Positions 8,601-16,300 of a DNA stretch of 23,835 bases are shown piece after piece. The stretch is taken from positions 1 to 23,835 of the forward strand of contig LT649479.1 of assembly GCA_900128395.1 (NCBI GenBank), read 5' to 3'. The notes beneath the pieces are model-generated. The model had not been told where the DNA came from. It searched no databases and saw nothing but the letters and a program-made list of their open reading frames with translations. The number at the start of each line of letters is the position of its first letter. The stretch's first letter is position 1. Both the position numbers and the translations under genes were made by a program. Source of the stretch: Stramenopiles sp. TOSAG23-2 (taxonomy: Eukaryota > Sar).

Positions 8601-9403
8601 TAGTTGTATGGGTAAATGATGACGAAGAAAATATAGACACGTTTGAAGAGGAAGCTGAAAATGTTGCTGGTGAAAAGAAGACAGCCATTGAAGATGAAGA
8701 ATTCGTAGATTGTCTTCTTACAGCTGGTTGTGATAAATTATCAAAAGCTCAGCAAGCTTTAGTGTGTAATAAATTCAGAACGAAAGGTAAAGATAGTATG
8801 GTTGATTTCGTTGCATTTCTCGATTATTGCGAGGAGGTTGCGAACTTGGTTGCGGACGAAGACGATAAAAAAAAGAAAGAGGTGGTGAAATCTAAGTCAG
8901 CTACTGATAAAGACAAGAAAAAAGATGAAGCTACTACAAAGTCGACTAGTAAGAAACCTGAGAAGAAGAAAGATGATGATAAAAAGAAGGTAAAAGAAAC
9001 CAGTGGAACTAAAATTTTGAAACATTCAAAAGATCAAAAATTTATGATTGGGGATATGGTATGGGTAAGTTTTGAGGACGATGATTATGAACAAGTTAAA
9101 ATTACATCATACGATAGCAAGAAAAAGCAATATGAAGGTGAATTTCAAGATGGTAGTGGAGATAAAGATACATTTGATGAAGCTGAACTTTCAGCGGAAA
9201 ATCCAAAAGAGAAAAAGAAGGCAGGTAAAGATGTAACGGCGAAGAAAAAAGATGATAAGAAATCTGCAAAAGGAAAGGACAAGAAAGATGATAAAAAGAA
9301 AAAGAAAGTAACTATTAAAGAGGAACAAGATGATGAGTCATCATCAGAGGAAGAAGAAGATATGATGATGATGATGACGATGAGGAAAATTTATTGCCGG
9401 TAG
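5648..9403 (+). CDS. Multi-EF-hand protein with Tudor/SH3-like module; N-terminal part of a nephrocystin-1-like gene
   Basis: A 1,251-codon frame starts ATGGGAAAG and opens with a Lys/Glu/Asp/Ser low-complexity region (1-100). Canonical EF-hand loops lie at residues 515-526 (DEDGNGKITYAE), 569-580 (DTDQNGKLSVDE), 605-616 (DKDGDGTINPKE), 883-894 (DADKSGALAYGE) and 920-931 (DVDNDEEVDMDE). Degenerate loops lie at about 376-388 (one residue too long) and 480-491. Acidic and Lys-rich linkers separate the pairs. Residues about 1131-1182 (FMIGDMVWVSFEDDDYEQVKI...) look like a Tudor or SH3-like barrel. The last 12 or so codons read GAT repeats out of frame (MMMMMTM) and stop at 9401, whereas the next frame continues an acidic run into more EF-hands. 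I infer that this is the 5' part of one gene ending at 11586, probably a Ca2+-binding protein of the cilium or cytoskeleton. Function is inferred. Confidence 0.8.
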   Translation: MGKKGKKTKKKTKKEEDSDFSEDDDMEEEELEEEVTTKKKKTTKSSSSKKKKGKKKKTNTSDEEDDESLEEKSDDESEAESKEDSDEEEEDKKENLYARKLKKQTKGIAKMIWEQVQNNKKITSLYQCYKDKFTVKPKLVLKKFKAKLEKLIGKNKSEYKEIEGVFKDFAFGGEDITFNSFFITMYQYLYKEAGSDLNMGDIELKVLKEKYIGTDIPADQTIQDRISKEKIRKAFLNGKVLDKKSFTKEIIKKVLPTLGDKKAKKDLEVIFNVFSCLCKNDDEIAMDDFLNFIGDFKSTGGDDDEDDEDEDESEEDEEEEDEEEEDSKKSKKKKSKKKSVAKFTLVSKELKKLFEAYMEKTKRPIETMRKEFQKIDKKGGNGTVTFKEFEKIIKKKMKKAKSDDITVVMDCFDLEQKQLVAYEDFIVYLESLGESAEVKELKLKLRSEITSSLNEAPDDDDALTYKKRRELLQETFALVDKNDQGFIKKKAFESSLKKLIDINKKELKLLSSALDEDGNGKITYAEFVAFVFPDRELDETIKLMRASLKAGVKNFGGENAVKSLFDNIDTDQNGKLSVDEIVAEFIMCEFPIDSSVAYQIMMRYDKDGDGTINPKEFFEILDEVENDEDDEEKEEEDENLDDSNDSAANTGALLTKGMKRILWQGGISLALKQKTSAKNAVLKGFKKKEAEGETVTIKKPVFLKDLKTMKAFKLKSHHYEKIADTFSHDASRENVDISEFAAFVSTPAHDFGRDGKEIKKIAEKLHAGIDKEFEKRKSKYKTTYVMMKEIFAAQGGDKKKGTIPENKLESVLKKISPSVKLKNDEIDALKRRFVIKGTIHYNDFIYFIDPQPDIEKLIKKLRVKIKIMNRHGNDIETIFEEADADKSGALAYGEFATLLKTTCGLPITDAQCHALIKRLDVDNDEEVDMDEFLDLVIEDDEEEEEEEEKDAKDKKKGNTDAKNKKDAKKTAEIKPEDWEKVKKILVVWVNDDEENIDTFEEEAENVAGEKKTAIEDEEFVDCLLTAGCDKLSKAQQALVCNKFRTKGKDSMVDFVAFLDYCEEVANLVADEDDKKKKEVVKSKSATDKDKKKDEATTKSTSKKPEKKKDDDKKKVKETSGTKILKHSKDQKFMIGDMVWVSFEDDDYEQVKITSYDSKKKQYEGEFQDGSGDKDTFDEAELSAENPKEKKKAGKDVTAKKKDDKKSAKGKDKKDDKKKKKVTIKEEQDDESSSEEEEDMMMMMTMRKIYCR
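9337..9400 (+). other. Frame-change window in a GAT microsatellite
   Basis: The upstream frame stops at 9401-9403; the downstream frame has its last stop at 9334-9336. The change must lie between these points. GATATGATGATG at 9359-9370 looks like a GAT run missing one G (or with an extra AT). Restoring the repeat frame would turn the Met run into a continuous Glu/Asp tract. The downstream frame has no ATG before its first EF-hand (first one at 9517), so it is not a separate gene with its own start. Confidence 0.75.
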
Positions 9404-11586
9404 ATGAATGGTACAAAAAAATACAAGAAAAAGCATTTGACCAAGCATTTAAAGAAATTGATACGGATGGAAGTGGTGCAATTGATGCAAGTGAATTAGG
9501 TAGTGCATTAAGAGCAATGGGGCAATCTCCTACCGATGAGGAAGTTCAAAGTTTATTGAGTGAATTTGACCATAGCAATACTGGTCAAATCGATAAAAAT
9601 GGTTTCCGCAAGTTAATGAAACGTCGCTTAGGTCATAAACGCCGTAAAGAGCAACATGCGAAGTCGAAAGCAACTTTAGACCAAGTGCAGGTGTTGTTTG
9701 AAGAAATAGATGTCGATAACTCCGGTTCATTAGATAGTAAAGAGTTTGAAATATTAGTTAAAAAGCGCATGCGGATACAATTAACAGCAAAAGAATTCGC
9801 ATCATTATTTGAAGCTATCGATTTAGATAATAGTGGTACGGTTGAATTTGATGAATTTAGTAAATTGTGGGAAGCTGTTGAAGAACATCAAAGTGGTTCT
9901 CGTAGTAAACGTCGTGTTATGAGTGCATTGGCGGAGAGAGCTGTGCAAAAAATTGCGAAGGGCCCTATTGAAGATCCAAGAAAATATTTGCGTGCATATG
10001 CTGGCATGCCTTCTAACTTCCGTCCATCTGTGCTATCTAAATTAGATAACGATCCGTTGCATTCCATAGGGCATATGTTGAGTGGTGCAGCAGATGAATT
10101 GATGTCGCATCAAGTATTGAAGGCGCATCATAATGGCAAACGAATTAAGTTTGAAGAATTACGCGAACTAGATGATTTATCTTCAATTAAAGCATATGTG
10201 AAGTTAAACGATGCGACTGGTGTACCAATTCCAGATGAAGAAAATCGAAAACATATTGAAAATCGTTGGATACGAGTTTGCCTGATGCGTGGGAATCCAA
10301 ATGAAGATCAAGAGTCTAGTACCTCTCGACGTAAATTTGTTGGCAACCAACATATTGCATTGGCAAATTTAAAAGAGGAAGATGTATGGGATTTCACTAA
10401 AAAAGGAACTGGGCTTTCGAACAAGCGCATGGTGATTAAATCAAATGCAAGTGACGCTAAAGATTTATATTTGATCTTTGAATTGACATGTACTGTTCGT
10501 AAAAACGGCAATTCAGGTGCAAAATCAACATTTGAAATGGGTGTAGCGTGGGGAGCCATTAAATTAGAGGATGCTAATGTGCATAGTAAGAAAACCTTTA
10601 GATTGACTATGAAAGGTGGTACGATTGATGAAGACACTGAAATCAAACCAGATGAAATTTTACAAAATCGCACGTTTGTTAAAGGTTTATTTCATCGAAA
10701 GAAAACTGCGTGCCAATTAGAATTAGTTTTCCAACCAATTTCATCTAGTAGTAAAGGCATTTCTGTTCAAGACATACGTAGTATTAGATTATTGCCTCCG
10801 ACAATCATATGTTCCTTGGAATGCGTGAAACTATTACACATGTATCGGTACATTATGAGCCATGGATATAGTAATGCATTAAGTACAAATAGTGGCGGTA
10901 GGAAGAAAAAGAAGAAAGGGAAAAAAGGACGTAGAGATTATGATAGCGATGAGGATAGTGATGATGATAGTGATGATGACGATCGTAGGCGCAGACGTGG
11001 TGGCAGTTCAGATTTTCGCAAAGATGCGTCAACTCCAAATTTTGGTATACACTTGCCAGAATTAAAAATCTTTCCACAAATTTTAAAAGAACCAACGCTT
11101 CTTCTTCAATTATTAAATTTTCCAGAAATCAAAGTTATGCAAAAAACCATGCAAAAAGATCCACTAAAAGCTTGTAAAGATTTTCGTAAATGCATTTTGC
11201 AATTATGGCCTCAAGTAACCGTACACGGTGCATCATATTCGCATGAGCATGGTGGTCTTGAAAATGCAGAAAGACGCCGATTACGTCCAACGAAAACGGC
11301 GAAAAACATGTTAGGAAATGTTCAAAGGGCGAATTTAGATATGCCATTCATGTCAAATTTAGAAAATGACGGTGGTGCTGGTTGGAATAAACCATTCCAT
11401 ATTAATGAAGTAACAATGCAAGCACCGGATACTGCATGTGCTTTCAGTGCATTGGAAAATATGATCCTTGCATCTGTTACTGGGAAAGCAAAGAAAGCAC
11501 GGAAAGTTAAACGTGGTGGTGATTCACCAGATCGTAGAAAGAAAAAAAAGAAAAATAGATGGGACGATGATGATGATGATTTTTAA
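9364..11586 (+). CDS. EF-hand quartet plus nephrocystin-1-like C-terminal half (3' part of the gene starting at 5648)
   Basis: The frame has four canonical EF-hand loops beginning at nt 9460 (DTDGSGAIDASE), 9568 (DHSNTGQIDKNG), 9709 (DVDNSGSLDSKE) and 9820 (DLDNSGTVEFDE), a calmodulin/centrin-like quartet. From about 9950 the protein resembles the C-terminal half of nephrocystin-1 (NPHP1), a ciliary transition-zone protein. From memory, the human protein has the ordered counterparts of FEMGVAWGAIKLED, a Gly-Gly-Thr turn before an acidic DPS-type stretch, LLPPTIICSLECVKLL, the LPELKIFPQILKEP segment and the final DFRKCILQLWP helix. A Lys/Arg/Asp-rich insert (about 10890-11030) interrupts the domain. 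The C-terminus is Lys-rich then poly-Asp. The animal SH3 domain is absent. The frame lacks its own ATG, so it needs the upstream segment. The assignment rests on remembered similarity, not an alignment. Confidence 0.75.
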   Translation, partial: DDDDDDEENLLPVDEWYKKIQEKAFDQAFKEIDTDGSGAIDASELGSALRAMGQSPTDEEVQSLLSEFDHSNTGQIDKNGFRKLMKRRLGHKRRKEQHAKSKATLDQVQVLFEEIDVDNSGSLDSKEFEILVKKRMRIQLTAKEFASLFEAIDLDNSGTVEFDEFSKLWEAVEEHQSGSRSKRRVMSALAERAVQKIAKGPIEDPRKYLRAYAGMPSNFRPSVLSKLDNDPLHSIGHMLSGAADELMSHQVLKAHHNGKRIKFEELRELDDLSSIKAYVKLNDATGVPIPDEENRKHIENRWIRVCLMRGNPNEDQESSTSRRKFVGNQHIALANLKEEDVWDFTKKGTGLSNKRMVIKSNASDAKDLYLIFELTCTVRKNGNSGAKSTFEMGVAWGAIKLEDANVHSKKTFRLTMKGGTIDEDTEIKPDEILQNRTFVKGLFHRKKTACQLELVFQPISSSSKGISVQDIRSIRLLPPTIICSLECVKLLHMYRYIMSHGYSNALSTNSGGRKKKKKGKKGRRDYDSDEDSDDDSDDDDRRRRRGGSSDFRKDASTPNFGIHLPELKIFPQILKEPTLLLQLLNFPEIKVMQKTMQKDPLKACKDFRKCILQLWPQVTVHGASYSHEHGGLENAERRRLRPTKTAKNMLGNVQRANLDMPFMSNLENDGGAGWNKPFHINEVTMQAPDTACAFSALENMILASVTGKAKKARKVKRGGDSPDRRKKKKKNRWDDDDDDF

Positions 11587-11770
11587 AAAAAAAAAGAGAG
11601 AGAATATAAACTTTATATATATATATACAAGTACTTGTAATATTAATATAATAAAATTAAATGACACACAACATATCACTTCAAAATATATAATATATCT
11701 TGAGATACTTTTTATACATTCTTGCATAATTTTCCTAAAAAAAAATAAAAACTGATTTACACCACTCATA
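11587..11770. other. Convergent 3' intergenic region
   Basis: This is 184 bp between two tail-to-tail genes. It has a GA/TA microsatellite just after the stop and an AATAAA at about 11743, usable as a plus-strand polyadenylation signal. Confidence 0.45.
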
Positions 11771-12535
11771 TCATAGCTTTTGTTTCTTTTTTACCCTCTT
11801 CTTCCTGTTCTTTCTATTCTTTCTCTTTTTTTTTCCAGGTCCATCAGATATTGGCACTGTGTTTATTTCCTGTACAAATCTTTGTAATAACAAATATTTC
11901 AGCAATACATGTTGTTGAAAATCAATCCTAGAAATATTATGTTTCAAGTAAATGTGCTGAAGTAATGATTTAATATGTTCAAACGGTAAACACTCATTAC
12001 AATAATTGCATTTATACTTTCGTTCTGGTTTTATTCCATTACAAATTTTTTCATGCATATTCCTTTTACATTTTGCAGGGAATAATTCACCACATTCACC
12101 TTTCCTGCATACATAAAATTTGCAAGCAGGATCCTCAATTCCATGAACTTTTTTTTTATGAAATAGCATGTTTGCTTCTGGCACATCCATACGGTAATTG
12201 TTTCTAAATATTTTCGTACAATTACTACATTTTACTGTATATTTATATTTTTCTTCTTCTTGTTTTTCAATTATTTTATGTACATTCTTTTTATGCGTGA
12301 TTAAGTCACACTTGGAAAGAAATACACGATTAGTACACAATTCCTCATTACATAGATGATATGTGATACTATTGTCTATAATACCATGTTGTTTTCTTTT
12401 ATGAACATGCATCAGATATTCCACTGTTTTCTTACCCTGATGATGTTTTACAACATTGCACCCTGTTTGATCACACATGAGACTATATCCATTCTCAGGG
12501 CGTTCCCCCCTGCCTTTATTAATATATCTTGGCAT
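11771..12535 (-). CDS. C2H2-type zinc-finger protein with five fingers and a basic tail
   Basis: From the ATG at 12535 (MPRYINKG) the protein has 254 residues. An ATG 17 codons upstream exists, but its extension is encoded by a TA-repeat leader (IYIYLYI), so I prefer 12535. Five Cys/His clusters are visible: C21/C26 with H43/45/50; C62/C67 with H81/H86; C103/C106 with H126/H131; C143/C148 with H161/C165; C176/C179 with H194/H199. Several have CX4C or long inter-pair spacing, unlike the strict Krueppel type. The C-terminus ends in a strongly basic KKKRKNRKNRKKRVKKKQKL tail, a likely nuclear or nucleolar signal. It is a DNA- or RNA-binding candidate in the nucleus; the target is unknown. It is convergent with the nephrocystin-1-like gene and divergent from VWA8. 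Confidence 0.75.
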   Translation of the reverse strand: MPRYINKGRGERPENGYSLMCDQTGCNVVKHHQGKKTVEYLMHVHKRKQHGIIDNSITYHLCNEELCTNRVFLSKCDLITHKKNVHKIIEKQEEEKYKYTVKCSNCTKIFRNNYRMDVPEANMLFHKKKVHGIEDPACKFYVCRKGECGELFPAKCKRNMHEKICNGIKPERKYKCNYCNECLPFEHIKSLLQHIYLKHNISRIDFQQHVLLKYLLLQRFVQEINTVPISDGPGKKKRKNRKNRKKRVKKKQKL

Positions 12536-13313
12536 TTTACTAATATATAGATATATATAAATATTATAAGATATGATATTCAACAATACAAAAGGATAGA
12601 AGGCAACAGAAGATAATATATCACATTACAATTGTTTTTATTTCTTTAGTATATGATTTACTTTTACTCTCTCCACTATATTAATAATATAATTGTTTTT
12701 AGTTCTTTTTTTTTATTTAATAAAAAAATGATGTGCAAAAAAATTAATTTGTTGTTCCTTTATTATTTTTTTATACCAGGTATATAGAGCTGGAGAGCTA
12801 GATCTATTATATTAATACCTGTACTGTATACCAGAGCTATTATTAATACTGTACAGGGAATGAGTAATGAGCCAGGATAACATTGACATAGCATTACTAT
12901 AATATATTATATTAATCCATGTGGAATACGAGTAGACGACTATTGACACTATGGGAGGCGTACTGTCTGTAGACTTTTCATTAATAGACGACAACTATCA
13001 ACAACTTATATTTTTTTTTCGTTTTGTGATTTTCTGTCCAATGCACCACCATGTGCCAATGCAATTTTTTTAAATGAATTAGAATGGCATAAACGGCTAC
13101 TAATAATTTTATTTACATTAATAATACATCGGTATGCATATATTTATACCAATATTTGATTAGTACATGTAAATATATACATACATCATATATATATATC
13201 TTCTTTCTTAATAAAGTTTTTGAATTTGTGTTTCTTTTTTGTCCAAATATATATATATATATATACATATAGTAGATAACAATATTTTTTTCGTCTTCTA
13301 AAATATTATCATC
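12536..13313. promoter_or_regulatory. Divergent upstream region of zinc-finger gene and VWA8
   Basis: This 778-bp AT-rich stretch has (TA)n tracts next to both start codons (about 12540-12570 and 13247-13270). The middle (about 12770-12990) is less AT-biased and contains the palindrome TATACC-A-GGTATA near 12772-12784 and imperfect repeats of CTATTA..TTAATAC..CTGTAC. No coding frame or tRNA fold was convincing. Promoter activity is inferred from position. Confidence 0.4.
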
Positions 13314-16300
13314 ATGGAGGAACAAAACGGGGGAAATGCTATTACGGAAGAGGGAAAGCAGCAACAGAAAGAAAAAGCAATTAAACGTCGATTAAAGCAT
13401 CTATATGCTTCTACAACGTCAGGAATAACAAACACGGCGCCGGAATTGATACCTACTGGTTATGATCAAGATTGTTCATTATTACGTACGTCATGGGCTT
13501 ATGACCATATACGTTGGATGGTACAGAAAGATGCATTAGGCCAAGACATGTTTTTAATAGGTACCCATAGTCCATTACGACGTTGGTTAGCATTTCGTTT
13601 TTGTGAAGTTACAAATAGAGAATGTGAATTTGTAGCTTTGACCTCTGATACAAGTGAAGCAGATCTGAAGGCTAGAAGAGAGTTAAGGCATAAGTCGGAC
13701 AGTGCAAATTCAACCATCTCAGTTGTATGGTTTGATCAAGCAGTTGTACGTGCAGCTACGCTGGGCCGTGTTTTAATATTGGAAGGTTTAGAAAAAGCTG
13801 AAAGAAATGTCTTGCCGGTATTAAATAATTTATTGGAAAATAGGGAAATGCAATTGGAAGATGGGCGATTTTTAGTCGCGCCAAAACGTTATGATGAGCT
13901 GATTAATAAACAAGGTAGAACCGGTTTGGAAGATTTAGCATTGGTGCGCGTACATGAAAAATTTCGCGTCATAGCTGTTGGAGTGCCAAGTCCACCATTT
14001 CCAGGTAACCCATTGGATCCACCTTTACGTTCGCGTTTTCAAGCACGTCATATCGAACGTTGTCCAACGGAAGAATTGTTATTATCGTTGCGAACTCGTT
14101 ATGCACCAACCGTTCCGCGCAATACGGTTGAGCGATTGTTAGCAACATATGAGGCGGTATGGGCACTTGGTGATTCACAAGCAGATACAGCTGGCGTTGA
14201 GGCAAAGGCATTGGCGTTTAGTTCATTATGCTATCCATGTGAACAATCAATTATTTCGGCATCTAATTTATTGGAAAATTTACCTGGTTTACAAGTTGCC
14301 GATGTATTAGAGCGTATATTTCCAGCGATGCCAGAATCTGGCTTATTGCAAGGGGAAGCAGCTGTATTAGTTGGACAAGTGTTAGCAACGTTGCGAAATA
14401 CGAATCGTAGAATTGAAACATCCTATGAATTAGTCAATATTGAAAAAGGTGGTAAGGATGTGAATATTGTTGGTCCAAATACTCATACATTTCATTTTTT
14501 AAATCATGATGATGGCAAAAGAAATTCTGTAACTGCAAATGTTGGACATTTTTCTCCTAAAGTTCCTGGGAATATATTGCAAGCACCCATTATTAACCTT
14601 GTTACACGCATGGTACAATCTACTATATGTGGAAACGACGTTTGTTTAATTGGTGGAAGAGGGGAAGGAAAGACGTTCGTTTCGAAGGAGTTTGCAAGTT
14701 GCTTAGGATATGTGCAAGTTGAAACATTATTTTTGTTTGAAGATATGACTGCTAGGGATTTGTTACAGCGAAGAAGTACAAATAGCCGTGGTGAAAGTAT
14801 TTGGGAACCGACACCGTTATCGACTGCGATGGAATTTGGCCGTTTGTGTATATTAGACGGTTTGCACCGTTTACCTGCAGGTACAATAGCTGCATTAGTT
14901 CGTTTAATTCAAGATCGTGAAGTTTCCTTGTACGATGGTACACGATTTATTTCTACACGCAGATGGGAGTATTTAAAAAGCATCTCATCTGAGGAGGAAT
15001 TACTGAAACGTAAAGTTAGGCCAGTACATCCATCGTTCCGTATATTGGGTTTAGCAGCGCCACCAGAAGCACGTGGCAGGCGATGGTTAAGTAATGAAGT
15101 TATGCAACTATTTCATTATTTTGTGTTGCCGTTGGAACAAAATATGTATTCAATTGTAAAAAATACGGTGCCAAAATGCCCAGATCTAGTTGTTACCAAA
15201 TTAGTTGATATTCGACGACGATTGATGGAAGCTGCATTGGATCCTGGATCACCACTATGGGTGGACACCGGTGATTACACTGGAAGTTCCACAATGGACG
15301 ATAACATGCAAGATGTAGATGATGCAGAAATTGCGAATGAGGAGGATGAAGTAGCAGCTAAAATGGCTGCGGTATCATCTCAAGCTGTTACGCTATCGAT
15401 GCGACAAATAATTCGTGCAGCAAGACGCGCTGCGACAGCAAATTTTGAAGAATCGACGGAAGATGAGCGTGCGGAAGATATCGGAAATAGTTTAGAAGCT
15501 GCATTAATGACTGAATTTATGCCACGTGCAGAACGTGCATCTGTTCGAGAAATTTTACGTTCTGTTGGTTTAGGTGGTGGTTCTAGAAAACTAAGGATTG
15601 CTGCTGCAGGATCGATGGAAATCGTAGAAGCGGATTTCGACGCTGCTGATCCAAAAATTATTATTGGTGATGTGACATGCCCCGTGTACTCACCAAAAGA
15701 GCCTGCATTGGTGCCAGATACTCTATTCTTTGCTATTCCGCAACAAAAATTAGTTTTGAGGGATATGCTTCGTGATTTAATTGCAATGGAGCATATTTTA
15801 TTAATGGGAAACCAAGGGGTTGGAAAAAATAAAATGGCAGATAAGTTGTTGATGTTATTACAGCGAGAACGGGAGTATATCCAGTTACATCGTGATACTA
15901 CTGTAGGGTCATTAACTTTAGCACCTAGTTTGCGTGAAGGTATTGTTGTTTTTGATGATTCGCCATTGGTGAAGGCGATGATTAACGGTCGCATTTTACT
16001 TATTGATGAATTCGATAAAGCGCCAACTGAAGTTGTCGTAGTATTGAAAGCGTTGCTTGAAGATGGTGAAATCTTGCTAGCAGACGGCAGGCGTTTCGTT
16101 CGTTCCAATTCTAAAATGCTTGGCACAGGTGATAACATCAAACCGATTGCTGATGGATTTAAAGTTATTGCATTGGCTAATCGACCTGGATTTCCATTTT
16201 TAGGTAATGATTTTTTCCGTGAGATGGGTGATTGTTTTGCTTGCCATGCCGTGCAAAATCCAGATCAACAATCTGAAATTGTGTTATTGCAATCATATGC

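Noticed and set aside
7891-8688. Ser/Phe-rich minus-strand open frames opposite the EF-hand gene
   Set aside because: They are reverse-complement shadows of Lys/Glu/Asp-rich codons (AAA/GAA/GAT become TTT/TTC/ATC) and have no independent motifs.
9337-9347. An 11-nt GT...AG segment that would restore frame if spliced
   Set aside because: Far too short for a spliceosomal intron; the GAT-repeat indel explains the shift more simply.
9394-11586. A separate gene starting at a TTG codon at 9394
   Set aside because: Non-ATG start is unlikely in a eukaryote, and the first ATG falls inside an EF-hand. The acidic run upstream in the same frame points to a frame change in a single gene.
12770-12990. 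Possible tRNA or structured RNA in the less AT-rich patch
   Set aside because: Short palindromes are present, but I could not find paired D, anticodon and T arms or a GTTCRA box.
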